Notes: generated by a model from the sequence alone, not told the origin. DNA of 64,000 bases from TA-20 sp035935115 (GCA_035935115.1 DASYXK010000015.1:1-64000); one strand, 5' to 3'; numbered from the stretch's first letter, positions 48,981 to 58,456 are shown. Numbers and translations: made by a program.

Positions 48981-50294
48981 TTGAAAGTATCCATCTCTGG
49001 TGTGAGAGGAATTTTTGGTCATGACCTAAACCTTAGTGACATAATAAAATTTTGTCAGAATTTTTCTTTGTTAGTAAAATCAAAAAAATGTGCTGTTGCT
49101 CAAGATACAAGACCTTCAAGTAAAATTGTAAGCGAGGTTGCCATTGCTTCTTTGATGGAAAGAGGGATTGATGTATACAATTTAGGAATTGCGCCAACAC
49201 CAGTTGTTTTTAGAGAATCGCGAAAATACGGAAGCGGTATAATAATCACTTCATCACACAATCCCCTACAATGGAATGGCATGAAATTCATCATAGATGG
49301 AAGAGGCATAAATGAAAAAGAGTTAAAATGGATCACTAGGAAAAACAAGTTTTCAAAAGAAAAAATTGGTTCAGAATTTCAGATAAATTCTAAATACATA
49401 TCAGACGCCATAAAATTAATTGGTAAGGTAAAAGGCTCACCAAAAGTTGCAATAGATGTTGGTGGGGGGGCAGCATTTGAAGTTGCGCCAAAAATGCTTG
49501 AAACTCTTGGTTGCAAGATACAGAAAATCAATGGAAAACCTGGAATTTCTTCACATGGTCCTGATCCTACATCTGAGAATCTTACAGAGCTAGGTTTAGC
49601 AACAAAAAAGTGTGACATAGGATTTGCGTTTGATCTTGATGGAGATAGATTAGTAGTTGTAAAAAACGGAAAAAAACAGGCACCAGACATAACTCTTGGA
49701 CTAGGCGTTGCAAAAGCACTTGAGATAGGATACAAGCGCTTTGTTTTGAGTATAGACACTAGTGTTTCTGTTGAGAAATTTATTAAGACACATGGAGGTC
49801 AGGTTCAAAGATCAAAAGTAGGAGAAGCAAATGTTGTGGATTTAATGATAAAAACCAAGTCACAAGCAGGAGGCGAGGGAAGTAGTGCAGGATTTATCTT
49901 GCCAGAATTCAACATGTGTAGAGATGGAATATTGACTAGCGGATTAATAGCTAGTATGCTTGGAACCAGAACCTTTACTGATGTCATGAAATTCATGGAA
50001 CAGTATTTCCAATTAAGAACTAAAGTTGAGGTGGAATCTGTATTTCATAAAAAAACATTACAAATTTTGTTAGACAAAATGAAAAAACAATACAGCGAAA
50101 TAATCACACTTGATGGAATAAAATCAATTATTGATGAAGATAGTTGGGCACTAGTAAGACAATCAAATACTGAATACATCATAAGAATATCTACTGAATC
50201 AAATAATTTGAAAAAAGCAAGATCTATTCAGAAGCAAGTTACAGAGTTAGTTAATCAAAGCTATGAGCAAGCCAGACGAAATACAAATAATTAG
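48981..50294 (+). CDS. glmM: Phosphoglucosamine mutase/phosphomannomutase family
   Basis: The 437-residue enzyme has KVSISGVRGIFGHDLN at the N-terminus and the catalytic serine in IITSSHNPLQWNGMKFI. Metal-binding FAFDLDGDRLVVV and a sugar-binding GEGSSAGFILPEFNMCRDGI follow, with a C-terminal phosphate-binding domain. It interconverts hexose (glucosamine or mannose) 1- and 6-phosphates for UDP-GlcNAc or glycan precursors. The start TTG 48981 follows the TATA box; an ATG at 48939 would place the promoter inside the gene. The thiL gene overlaps its end by 32 bases. Confidence 0.93.
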   Translation: MKVSISGVRGIFGHDLNLSDIIKFCQNFSLLVKSKKCAVAQDTRPSSKIVSEVAIASLMERGIDVYNLGIAPTPVVFRESRKYGSGIIITSSHNPLQWNGMKFIIDGRGINEKELKWITRKNKFSKEKIGSEFQINSKYISDAIKLIGKVKGSPKVAIDVGGGAAFEVAPKMLETLGCKIQKINGKPGISSHGPDPTSENLTELGLATKKCDIGFAFDLDGDRLVVVKNGKKQAPDITLGLGVAKALEIGYKRFVLSIDTSVSVEKFIKTHGGQVQRSKVGEANVVDLMIKTKSQAGGEGSSAGFILPEFNMCRDGILTSGLIASMLGTRTFTDVMKFMEQYFQLRTKVEVESVFHKKTLQILLDKMKKQYSEIITLDGIKSIIDEDSWALVRQSNTEYIIRISTESNNLKKARSIQKQVTELVNQSYEQARRNTNN

Positions 50295-51219
50295 AATATT
50301 TCAGCAAAGTTTTGGAAAAAAGTCAAAATTCGTACCTGAGGATGTAGAAATTCTAAGAATGAACAAAGCTACCGTTATAGCCAAGTCAGATATGCTAGTT
50401 GAAAGTACAGACGTATCACCAGGCATGAAAATTAATGAGATTGCTAGAAAAAGCATGATTGCGTGTGTGAGTGACTTTGCCTGTAAGGGGATAAAGCCGC
50501 AATATGCTATTGTTTCCCTTGCGATTCCAAAAGGATTTTCCAGATCCAAAATAAAGAAGTTGGCAGCTGGTTTTTCCATGGCATCAAAAGAATATGGAGT
50601 TAAAATTGTTGGTGGCGATGTAAATGAGGGAAAGGAAATAGTAATTGATGTATCCATGTTTGGCATTTCAAAAAAAATAGTCAAACGAAATGGAGCCAGA
50701 ATAAATGATATTATTATTACATCTGGTCCATTTGGCTATTGTTCTGCAGGATTAAAAATCATTTTAAATCATTTTAAAGCAGATGCAAAGTTTACTAAAA
50801 AATGCAAACAATATGTGAACAAACCAACGCCAAGATTAAAATTTGGTTTAGGAATCTCAGACTACATTTCATCTTCAATGGATTCAAGTGATGGATTATC
50901 TTCTACTTTAAACGAGATGAGTAGGCAGAGTAGAAAAAAATTCGTAATTACAAAACTTCCTACCAAACCAGATGTGAAAAAGTTTGCAGAGACAAACAAA
51001 ATTAAATTAACGGATCTTGTTTTTTGTGGAGGTGAAGAATATGAGATCGTAGCTACAGTATCAGGACATAATTTAGACAAAGTTAGACAAATAGCAAAGA
51101 TACACAAAATTCCCTTGTTTGAAATTGGATATGTTACAAATGGTCTAAATGTTGTTTACTATCAAGAAAACAAACTAATTCCCGTGAAAAAGTGTGGCTG
51201 GCGTCATTTCAAATCCTAA
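50263..51219 (+). CDS. thiL: Thiamine-monophosphate kinase
   Basis: The 318-residue protein has MLVESTDVSPGM, ARKSMIACVSDFACKGIKP, VGGDVNEGKEIVIDVSMFG, and SMDSSDGLSSTLNEM near the C-terminal half, matching the ThiL/PurM fold. It phosphorylates thiamine monophosphate to the pyrophosphate form. The N-terminal Asp region (D.LVE.TD) is present. The gene overlaps the phosphomutase by 32 bases, so the two are co-transcribed. The divergence from bacterial ThiL is moderate. Confidence 0.88.
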   Translation: MSKPDEIQIIRIFQQSFGKKSKFVPEDVEILRMNKATVIAKSDMLVESTDVSPGMKINEIARKSMIACVSDFACKGIKPQYAIVSLAIPKGFSRSKIKKLAAGFSMASKEYGVKIVGGDVNEGKEIVIDVSMFGISKKIVKRNGARINDIIITSGPFGYCSAGLKIILNHFKADAKFTKKCKQYVNKPTPRLKFGLGISDYISSSMDSSDGLSSTLNEMSRQSRKKFVITKLPTKPDVKKFAETNKIKLTDLVFCGGEEYEIVATVSGHNLDKVRQIAKIHKIPLFEIGYVTNGLNVVYYQENKLIPVKKCGWRHFKS

Positions 51220-51237
51220 TGTTTTTTAAACCCATAG

Positions 51238-51654
51238 ATGGCTTTTGAAATGTTGTCAGAACAAGAAGCTAAAGAAAAATGGGGAATTGCCCATATCTAT
51301 AGTAGTTATAACAATACAATTGTTCACATCACAGATCTCTCTGGTGCCGAAACTGTCGCAATTAGTTCTGGGGGAAGACATGTAAATGCAGACAGATACG
51401 AATCATCTCCATACGCAGCCATGAAATCCACAGGTGCTGTTGTTGAAGTTGCACATGATAGAGGCTTTACTGGTCTTCACATTAGAGTAAGAGCAGTAGG
51501 AGGAGTAGGAGCTAGAGTACCAGGTCCAGGAGCACAAGCTGCAATAAGAGCACTAGCAAGAGGCGGTTTTAAGATTGGAAGAATAGATGACGTGACTCCA
51601 ATACCACATGACACAACCCGCAAGAAAGGCGGTAAAAGAGGAAGAAGAGTTTAA
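51238..51654 (+). CDS. rps11: 30S ribosomal protein S11
   Basis: The 138-residue protein has WGIAHIYSSYNNTIVHITDLSG, SSPYAAMKSTGAVVEVAHDRG, VRAVGGVGARVPGPGAQAAIRALARGGFKIGRIDDVTPIPHD and the basic GGKRGRRV tail, the uS11 signature. It forms part of the small-subunit platform and the Shine-Dalgarno cleft. The last 4 bases overlap a convergent hypothetical gene. Confidence 0.98.
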   Translation: MAFEMLSEQEAKEKWGIAHIYSSYNNTIVHITDLSGAETVAISSGGRHVNADRYESSPYAAMKSTGAVVEVAHDRGFTGLHIRVRAVGGVGARVPGPGAQAAIRALARGGFKIGRIDDVTPIPHDTTRKKGGKRGRRV

Positions 51655-51974
51655 TCTTCCAATAGTTTTACTTTTACTTTACAATTATTATATTCAAAAA
51701 AATTTATTAGAAAACTAATAAATTTATCTTCATGCTTTTTTCCTTTTGAGATTGCAATCTGATCGGCAAGTTTTTGTTGCATAGCAAGAAGTAATTCTAC
51801 TTTGAATAATATTTTAAAAAAAGCCCATCCAAATCTCTCCATTGGATTACTTATCAAAAAACCTTCTTTTATTCCACATAATGATTGAAGACGTTCCATT
51901 GCTATAGAAATAAGCTCTCTATCAGTTTCGTATTTTGTTGTAGCAATTTCAACAGTTACTGCCTTATAGCTCAT
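51651..51974 (-). CDS. Helical hypothetical protein
   Basis: The 107-residue helical protein is Lys/Glu-rich, with MERLQSLCGIKEGFLISNPMERFGW and a hydrophobic FFKILFKVELLLAMQQKL segment too charged to be a sure membrane helix. The family is unknown. It converges on rps11 with a 4-base overlap. Confidence 0.6.
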   Translation of the reverse strand: MSYKAVTVEIATTKYETDRELISIAMERLQSLCGIKEGFLISNPMERFGWAFFKILFKVELLLAMQQKLADQIAISKGKKHEDKFISFLINFFEYNNCKVKVKLLED

Positions 51975-52071
51975 AGCATCTTATTTTTTTACCTACTTTT
52001 GTCTTTAACTAAACCTATTGAATGGAAAGCCTCATTTGTGATCAGAATTATGCACATGTAGGATAAAGAAA

Positions 52072-52533
52072 TTGGTTGACAATGATGATGAAGAAAAAAG
52101 ACACAAAGATGATCTGGTCACAGACTATGGAGCAGTATTAAGAGAAAGTGCGATTTTAACATCTTTTTCAGGTTTTCTATTTGGATTTTTGTTAAATATC
52201 TCGATTAATTCCTCAGCCAGTTTTATCCTCATAGATAAAATCATTCTTTTGATATCTTTACTTTCAATAACGACATCAGTTTCACTTTTTATAATGCCTA
52301 TAATTTACCACCATTTAGAGTATCCGTATATGGATTTTGAAAAATTCAAGCAACGGAGTCATCGTTTCACATTATTTGGTTTAATCCCTGCAATGATTAC
52401 GTTATTCTTGGGTTTACAACTTGCCATGAGATTTTTGGTAGGAAATATTGTTGTCTCATTCCTACTTGGTGCAATACCATTTGTGCTTATCTATGTATTT
52501 TACAGATTAAGGAAGTTTAGGACTCAGATCTAG
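52072..52533 (+). CDS. DUF6328-like four-helix membrane protein
   Basis: The 153-residue protein has a charged N-terminus and four hydrophobic helices (about 27-47, 53-75, 100-120 and 124-143). A middle motif MPIIYHHLEYPYMDFEKFKQRSHRF lies between helices two and three, which I associate with DUF6328. The start is TTG 52072. It is a small integral membrane protein of unknown function. Confidence 0.75.
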   Translation: MVDNDDEEKRHKDDLVTDYGAVLRESAILTSFSGFLFGFLLNISINSSASFILIDKIILLISLLSITTSVSLFIMPIIYHHLEYPYMDFEKFKQRSHRFTLFGLIPAMITLFLGLQLAMRFLVGNIVVSFLLGAIPFVLIYVFYRLRKFRTQI

Positions 52534-52563
52534 TTTTATGCTTTGTTAATTATGTGATAAAGA

Positions 52564-53016
52564 TTACAGAGTATTTTGTTCAGAAGTTTCTTGTGAAGTA
52601 TTTTCTTTAGGCTCCATTGTACGCTCTTTCAATTTATCAGACCATGAAACAAGCTTTCCATCCTCTTCTACATGAATAGTAGTTTCTACTCTCACACGAA
52701 TTCCAATAGAGCGAAAAAGAGCAAGTAGTTTTCCACCGTCAATTATTTCTGTGACTTCTCCTGACTGGATAAGCTCAGCAAGCTTGTCTACAACCATTTT
52801 AGTTTCATTTGGAAATTGGCTTTCTGCATTTTGAAGAATTTCAAGACCTCTATAACCTAGTTGTTTTACAAGAATTTCTCTTGGAGATGGAGTATTTGAT
52901 GTAGAAGGTTTCTGTGCCTTTATTTCCTCTTGTTTTTGTTGTTCCGTAATATTTTTTTGCATCTCACGCAATCTTTTTGCTTTTAAAAGTTCTAGTTCTT
53001 TATCTTCCTCGCTCAT
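52564..53016 (-). CDS. PDCD5/TFAR19-family DNA-binding protein
   Basis: The 150-residue protein opens with EDKELELLKAKRLREMQKN, the PDCD5 N-terminal helix. A three-helix core follows (REILVKQLGYRGLEILQNAES, MVVDKLAELIQSGEV, IDGGKLLALFRSIG). Archaeal homologues bind DNA or RNA; a role in translation or DNA binding is not settled. The C-terminal acidic tail (about 30 residues) is longer than typical. It overlaps RtcB by 4 bases. Confidence 0.85.
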   Translation of the reverse strand: MSEEDKELELLKAKRLREMQKNITEQQKQEEIKAQKPSTSNTPSPREILVKQLGYRGLEILQNAESQFPNETKMVVDKLAELIQSGEVTEIIDGGKLLALFRSIGIRVRVETTIHVEEDGKLVSWSDKLKERTMEPKENTSQETSEQNTL

Positions 53017-54464
53017 CCCTTAATTACTCCTATTGGAACAAGTTTTGCAACTTTGGTTGCAATTCCAAGTTCATGTGATACATTAGCGACAGCATCCACG
53101 TCTTTGTAGGCCTCTGGTGTTTCTTCTACTACTCCTTCTCTTGTAAGAGCTTTGATGAAAATTCCTTTATCACCAAGTGATTTTTGTACTTGTACATCAG
53201 TAAAGTTGCGTCTAGCTGCAGATCTTGACATCATTCTTCCTGCACCATGTGCTGTTGAGCCAAAGCTTAGATCCATTGAATTAGGTTGACCTAAAAGAAT
53301 CCAGCTGCCAGTACCCATAGAACCAGGAATAAAGACAGGTTGACCCAAGTCTCGGTATTTTTGTGGAATTTCATCTCTTCCTGCTGGAAATGCTCTGGTT
53401 GCACCCTTTCTATGCACAACCACAGATTTTAGCTTGCCATCAATTTTGTGCTTTTCTACCTTTGCGATATTATGGGCAACATCATAGATTAATTTCATGT
53501 CCAAATCTGCTTCGGATTGTTTGAATATTCGCTCAAAGGCTTTTCTTGTCCAATGTGTGATCATTTGCCTATTACTCCAAGCATAGTTTAAGGCAGCAAA
53601 CATTGCTTTTCTATATGATTCACCTTCTTCAGATGAATTTGGTACGCATGCTAGCTCTCTATCTGCCAAAGTTATATTGTATTTTTGTAGTGCTTGTTCC
53701 GAAATTCTAAGATAATCACTGCACACTTGGTGACCAAAGCCTCTAGAACCACAATGAATCAAAATAGTAATTTGTCCTTCGTTATAGATGCCCATTCTTT
53801 TTGCAGCTTCTTTGTCATGAATTTCTTGTACTTTTTGAACTTCAAGAAAATGGTTTCCTGAACCAAGACTTCCAAGTTGTGGAGCACCACGTTTTCGTGC
53901 TGTTGGAGATATCTTATTTGGATCGGCATTTTTTATTTGACCATTTTCTTCACACACATCTGCATCATCATTTGAACCATAACCGTGATCGATAGCCCAA
54001 CGTACTCCTTTTACTAGTACTTCATCAAGTTCTGAAAAATTCAATTTGACAGCTCCTTTTGATCCAACACCAGATGGAATTGAATTGAAAAGTTCTGTTA
54101 CAAGGTCTTTGAGTTTTGGCCTTACATCTTTTTCATTTAGATTTGTTCGTATTAGTCTGACACCGCAATTAATGTCATAACCCACACCTCCTGGGCTAAT
54201 CATTCCTTCTTCTGCATCCATTGCAGCAACACCGCCTACCGGAAATCCGTATCCTTCATGTCCATCTGGTAAAACTACAACGTGTTTTTGTACACCAGGC
54301 AAAGTTGAGACATTTATTGCTTGAGTAATTGTTCTATCAGTCATCATTTTTTGCATTAATGCCTCATCTGCATATATTGTGACAGGAACTTTCATTCCTC
54401 GGTTTGAATCAGCTTCAATTCTATATTCCATATTACCAATTTTTTTTGGAATTAATGATGTCAT
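53013..54464 (-). CDS. rtcB: RNA-splicing ligase RtcB
   Basis: The 483-residue protein has PVGGVAAMDAEEGMISPGGVGYDINCGVRL (metal-binding Cys), LGSGNHFLEVQKV and HCGSRGFGHQVCSDYL. The active-site SMGTGSWILLGQPNSMDLSFGSTAHGAGR-like region contains the His that is guanylylated. It ligates 2',3'-cyclic phosphate and 5'-OH ends, joining tRNA exons after intron removal. There is no intein. It is followed by the PDCD5 gene. Confidence 0.97.
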   Translation of the reverse strand: MTSLIPKKIGNMEYRIEADSNRGMKVPVTIYADEALMQKMMTDRTITQAINVSTLPGVQKHVVVLPDGHEGYGFPVGGVAAMDAEEGMISPGGVGYDINCGVRLIRTNLNEKDVRPKLKDLVTELFNSIPSGVGSKGAVKLNFSELDEVLVKGVRWAIDHGYGSNDDADVCEENGQIKNADPNKISPTARKRGAPQLGSLGSGNHFLEVQKVQEIHDKEAAKRMGIYNEGQITILIHCGSRGFGHQVCSDYLRISEQALQKYNITLADRELACVPNSSEEGESYRKAMFAALNYAWSNRQMITHWTRKAFERIFKQSEADLDMKLIYDVAHNIAKVEKHKIDGKLKSVVVHRKGATRAFPAGRDEIPQKYRDLGQPVFIPGSMGTGSWILLGQPNSMDLSFGSTAHGAGRMMSRSAARRNFTDVQVQKSLGDKGIFIKALTREGVVEETPEAYKDVDAVANVSHELGIATKVAKLVPIGVIKG

Positions 54465-54574
54465 CTAGCTCAGTGAGAAAAGTGGATTTCTACACAATTT
54501 AAATCATAAGTATTTTTTACAAATCAAAAAATTCCGTTCCAGATAGAGAGAATTTTAAAATAATTAAGACAATT

Positions 54575-54991
54575 CTATCGAACGACCATAACGGGGCAGC
54601 TAGCATGATGCATTACTTTTTGTGAGACGCTGCCAATTAGTAATTCTTGAAAAGTACTCCTACCTCGAGTTCCCATAATAATCAAATCATATCTTTTGGT
54701 TTTGGCAAGATCAATTATTACTTGGGCGGGATCACCTTGTGTTACCATTATTTCTATGAGCACGTTATTTTTTGCAGCTTGAATTTTATACCTGTCTAGC
54801 ATTTTTTCAGCGTTGGTTTTGAACTCGTCTATTAGCTCAAAGGTTGTAGCACTATCACCTCCCAACTCGCATTGTACAACATGAACTACATCTAATTTTG
54901 AATTGCATTTTTGTGCAAGATAAATTGATTCTTCAAATGCCTTTTTTGCTGATTCTGACCCATCTATTGCAACAAGAATTCTTGAGAACAA
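54575..54991 (-). CDS. Universal stress protein (UspA family)
   Basis: The 138-residue protein has FSRILVAIDGSESAKKAFEESIYLAQKC at the start and GTRGRSTFQELLIGSVSQKVMHHASCPVMVV at the end: the G-x2-G-x9-G(S/T) ATP-binding motif. The start is TTG 54991. UspA proteins bind ATP and act in stress responses. The gene is isolated. Confidence 0.9.
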   Translation of the reverse strand: MFSRILVAIDGSESAKKAFEESIYLAQKCNSKLDVVHVVQCELGGDSATTFELIDEFKTNAEKMLDRYKIQAAKNNVLIEIMVTQGDPAQVIIDLAKTKRYDLIIMGTRGRSTFQELLIGSVSQKVMHHASCPVMVVR

Positions 54992-55216
54992 TAAAATGAT
55001 TATGTGGTTGTTATTAATATTATTGACTTTTATCCAAAAAGTTTGTTTATCTTATCAAGTGATTATTGTCGATGAGATTGATTTATTCTATGGTTGTATT
55101 TTGGACTTTCTTTTGTAAAAAAAATTTTTTGTATTTATTATTTGCGTAGCTTTGTTACTGCACATAGTTGAGTAATTCATTAAATATACAAAACCTCAGA
55201 CGCTACAAGAACAAAA
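54992..55216. other. Gap of about 220 bases with no gene
   Basis: The DNA is AT-rich. Long T-runs near 55113-55140 and a TTAAATATAC element at about 55180-55190, some 30 bases before the ATG 55217, could be the promoter of the secreted-protein gene. I see no ORF or RNA. Confidence 0.5.
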
Positions 55217-55765
55217 ATGAAACTTCAAAAAAACCTAGGAATTGTGATGCTTTTGGTAACAGCCATGGCATTAACAATTCCTGCAGCATTAGCACAGACT
55301 GCACCTAACTTGACTCCAGGACAGACTGAGCAAAAGAAACCAACACATCTAGAAGTCACTGATAATTTGCACGGAGAAGGAATAATCATTGACAACTCCG
55401 GCAATCTTTTCAAGGGACATTATAATCTAGATTTGATCCAAGCACAATCCTCAGATAATACTACTGAATCATATTTAGTAAAACGTGGTCAGTTTATTAT
55501 CAATGGTGAGGATCTTGGGATTACACTAAAAGTGAATCCTGATTCTTGGACTATAAGCAAGAGCCAAACTGGTTACACTGCAAGCGGCGATGTTGTTGAC
55601 ATCTATGGAAAGACATTCAAGGTATCCCTTGACGCAAAACACATCCGTGATGTAAAAAATGGTAGTGTATATCAAGTAGATGGAACCTTTAATGACAGTA
55701 GTGGTGTGATTTTTGAATTACACTATTATTCTGTTCTAAAAGAAAGACAACACAAATTGGCATAG
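55217..55765 (+). CDS. Secreted hypothetical protein
   Basis: The 182-residue protein has a signal peptide (residues 1-26, KLQKNLGIVMLLVTAMALTIPAALAQ, ending AxA). A beta-rich domain follows with repeated Tyr/Phe and Gly patterns (GHYNLDLIQ, VKRGQFIING, YQVDGTFNDSSGVIFELHYYS), perhaps a beta-barrel or lipocalin-like fold. Any anchor is absent. The family is unknown. Confidence 0.75.
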   Translation: MKLQKNLGIVMLLVTAMALTIPAALAQTAPNLTPGQTEQKKPTHLEVTDNLHGEGIIIDNSGNLFKGHYNLDLIQAQSSDNTTESYLVKRGQFIINGEDLGITLKVNPDSWTISKSQTGYTASGDVVDIYGKTFKVSLDAKHIRDVKNGSVYQVDGTFNDSSGVIFELHYYSVLKERQHKLA

Positions 55766-55863
55766 AAATATAAAATAATTCCCTTTATTTTTTTAATAAA
55801 AATTACAGCATTCTCTTAATTTTTCATGTAGTTCCCTTGGGACACTTGCTGAAACCGTTCGAG

Positions 55864-55891
55864 ACAACTGTTTACACCCATAAACAGTTGT
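55864..55891. terminator. Strong inverted repeat with following T-tract
   Basis: ACAACTGTTTA and TAAACAGTTGT form a perfect 11-bp stem around a 6-base loop (CACCCA), about 100 bases after the 55765 stop. The plus strand continues with TTTC. It is a good terminator candidate, or an operator for purB, whose ATG is at 55982. Confidence 0.6.
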
Positions 55892-55981
55892 TTTCATTTC
55901 TAATAAGGACCATGAGAAAAATTAGCTTAAAAACATTGACGTAAGTAGGTTTATTTTCCTTATTTAGTTTAAATTTGTTAT

Positions 55982-57343
55982 ATGCCAATTTTACCAATTG
56001 ATGGTGGACGATATGGCACCAAAGAGATGCGTGAAATTTTTGATGAAGCGAAGAAAATCCAGTATCAACTCGAAATAGAGGCAACCACTGCAGAATCACA
56101 GGCAGAGATCAACATGATTCCAAAGGACGTAGCACAGAATATTGCAAGAATAGCACGCTCTGGCAAGGTAACCTCCAAGAGGATAAAAGAGCTTGAAGCA
56201 AAAAGTGATCATGACACTGCTGCGTTGGTTGAAGCTCTAAGTGAATTATGCAAAACTACTGCAAAGCCTTGGGTACATTATGGTCTTACAAGTAATGACC
56301 TTGTAGATACAAGTAATTCTATGCAGGTAAGAGATTCATTTAAAATAATAGAACCAAAGGTTGCAAAGTTAGCTATCATTTTAGCAAAGCTTGCAATGAA
56401 ATTCAAAGATACTCCTGCCGTTGGAAGAACTCATGGACAACATGCAAGTATCATAGCATTTGGTTTAAAATTTGCAAATTGGGCTTCTGAGATGTCAAAT
56501 CACGTAGACAGAATTGAAGAATGTAAAAAAAGAGTGTTAGTCTGCAAAACTTTGGGGGTAGTAGGCACTGGTTCTCTAATGGGTTCAAAAGCACTTGAGG
56601 TTCAAAAAAGAATTGCAAAAAAACTCTCTTTGTATCCTGCTGATGTCACAACACAGATCATAGCGCGAGAGAAATATGCAGAATATGTGTTTTGTAATGC
56701 CTTGATTGGAGCAACATTAGAAAAAATTGCTGTCGAGATACGAAATCTTCAAAGAACAGAGATTGGAGAAGTTGCAGAGCCTTTTAAAAAAGGCCAGATG
56801 GGAAGTAGTGCTGTTCCTGTAAAAAGGAATCCTACAAAAAGTGAACGTGTTACGTCATTGTCAAAAATACTGCGAAGTCAGATCAACATAGCATTTGAAA
56901 ATATTCCACTATGGCATGAAAGAGACCTTTCGAATTCAGCAAATGAAAGATTCACTATTCCTACCAGTTCTATTTTACTTGACGAGATGTTGGAGGCAAT
57001 GACCAAAATTATTTCTGATCTTTATGTAAACACGGAAAGGATCAGAAAAAATACAGAGATGACAAAAGGACAAATTTTTGCCGAATTCGTGCTTGATGCC
57101 TTGATCAAAAAAGGAATCCCCAGATTAATTGCATATAGAGATATCCAAAGAGTAGCTTTTGCAGCTTCTGACGCAGAAACAGAGTTTTTAGATGCAGTAA
57201 AAAAAGACACTGCAATATCATCACATCTTAACACCAAAGAAATAGAAGCGATTTTTGTTCCAGAAAATCACTTGGGTGCAGCAGATAAAATAATCAACAA
57301 TGTCTACAAAAAAGTATTGAAGACATGTTCTAAATTTACTTGA
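55982..57343 (+). CDS. purB: Adenylosuccinate lyase
   Basis: The 453-residue protein has YGLTSNDLVDTSNSMQVRDS, GRTHGQHASIIAFGLKFANW and the signature GSSAVPVKRNPTKSERV. It forms AMP from adenylosuccinate and also cleaves SAICAR. It belongs to the fumarase/aspartase superfamily as a homotetramer. The start ATG 55982 follows an AT-rich stretch. It overlaps the asparagine-synthase-like gene by 8 bases, tail-to-tail. Confidence 0.97.
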   Translation: MPILPIDGGRYGTKEMREIFDEAKKIQYQLEIEATTAESQAEINMIPKDVAQNIARIARSGKVTSKRIKELEAKSDHDTAALVEALSELCKTTAKPWVHYGLTSNDLVDTSNSMQVRDSFKIIEPKVAKLAIILAKLAMKFKDTPAVGRTHGQHASIIAFGLKFANWASEMSNHVDRIEECKKRVLVCKTLGVVGTGSLMGSKALEVQKRIAKKLSLYPADVTTQIIAREKYAEYVFCNALIGATLEKIAVEIRNLQRTEIGEVAEPFKKGQMGSSAVPVKRNPTKSERVTSLSKILRSQINIAFENIPLWHERDLSNSANERFTIPTSSILLDEMLEAMTKIISDLYVNTERIRKNTEMTKGQIFAEFVLDALIKKGIPRLIAYRDIQRVAFAASDAETEFLDAVKKDTAISSHLNTKEIEAIFVPENHLGAADKIINNVYKKVLKTCSKFT

Positions 57344-58091
57344 TCTTCATCAGTGTTTTATGGATAAGCGAACCGTATTGAAGGGCTTTTTTACGTTTAT
57401 TTGAAGATATTTCAGGAATCCCAATTTTTAATGCGAGTTCTCTGATTATGTGTTTTCGCAAGAGATCATCAGAGTCATGTATTTTGTGTTTTAGGGGAAT
57501 TTTTTTTGCAAAATCAATAAATGTTTGCAAAAGAAATGGTTGCATCAGCACAACTCCAAATTGAGAAGATATCAAATTCACTGCTTTCATCATTTTTATT
57601 TCATTTTCAAGTTTTGATTCCATAAGTTCCATCACATGTGGTTCTCCCAATTTTATTGCGTTTCTATATGCGTTGTAACCACAGAATAACTCATCTATGC
57701 CATTTGCAGTAATTACTTTTTTTATATCATAATGTTTTGCTAGTTTGGATACATAGTAAAATGCAATACAGTTTTCAATCCAGGATAAATTATCTGTTTT
57801 AATTATTTTCTTTACTTCTTTTGAAACTTTGGAAAAATTTGTTAATTTTATTTTTTCAATTTTATGATCATATCCAAGTATTTTTGATATTTCCTGTGAA
57901 AACATTACATCGTGAGAGTCTTCAAATCCAATAGTTAACAGAGTTACATCATAGTCAAGATCAACACAAATTTTTGCAAGAAGTGTACTGTCTACCCCTC
58001 CAGAAAAAGCAATACCGATTTTTTTGTCTTTGACAGTACTTTGGACAGATTGGGTAATCTGAGTGTGAAGTTCAGATATCAGATTAGTCAT
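57336..58091 (-). CDS. Asparagine-synthase-like ATP-pyrophosphatase without glutaminase domain
   Basis: The 251-residue protein corresponds to the C-terminal synthetase domain only, with IGIAFSGGVDSTLLAKICVD (PP-loop) and VITANGIDELFCGYNAYRNA (GxDELFxGY). There is no N-terminal Cys glutaminase, so ammonia, not glutamine, may be the donor, or it acts on another substrate. Some relatives make other amidated compounds. Asparagine from free ammonia would suit an ammonia oxidiser, but this is inference. Confidence 0.82.
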   Translation of the reverse strand: MTNLISELHTQITQSVQSTVKDKKIGIAFSGGVDSTLLAKICVDLDYDVTLLTIGFEDSHDVMFSQEISKILGYDHKIEKIKLTNFSKVSKEVKKIIKTDNLSWIENCIAFYYVSKLAKHYDIKKVITANGIDELFCGYNAYRNAIKLGEPHVMELMESKLENEIKMMKAVNLISSQFGVVLMQPFLLQTFIDFAKKIPLKHKIHDSDDLLRKHIIRELALKIGIPEISSNKRKKALQYGSLIHKTLMKIK

Positions 58092-58171
58092 TTTGTATTA
58101 GATAAAAAAACCATCCTAAGTGAGTTGCGGTTATTTTGACAGTTAAATAACAGGCTTTGCTAAATCATATC

Positions 58172-58456
58172 ATGACAATGACAAAGTTATCTGAAGAACA
58201 GATAAGAAAAGAATTGGCAAATTTGTCTGGATGGAGTGTAGTGAATGGAAAACTTCACAAGGAATTCACTTTCGAGAGCTTTATTGAGGCATTTGGGTTT
58301 ATGACCACTGTTGCATTACATATAGAAAAGATGAATCATCATCCAGAATGGTTCAATGTTTACAACAAGGTAAAGGTGGATCTTGTAACCCATGACGCTG
58401 GTGGCATAACCCAGAATGATATTGACCTTGCGAGAACTCTTAATTCCTTATCATAA
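58172..58456 (+). CDS. Pterin-4a-carbinolamine dehydratase
   Basis: The 94-residue protein has LSGWSVVNGKLHKEFTFESF, EAFGFMTTVALHIEKMNHHPEWFNVYNKV and DLVTHDAGGIT, the PCD signature with catalytic His. It recycles or processes pterin carbinolamines and in some organisms also binds DNA-linked partners. A TTAAATAA box at 58143-58150 is about 25 bases before ATG 58172, so I do not use 58157. It is followed by a QueD-like pterin enzyme. Confidence 0.93.
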   Translation: MTMTKLSEEQIRKELANLSGWSVVNGKLHKEFTFESFIEAFGFMTTVALHIEKMNHHPEWFNVYNKVKVDLVTHDAGGITQNDIDLARTLNSLS

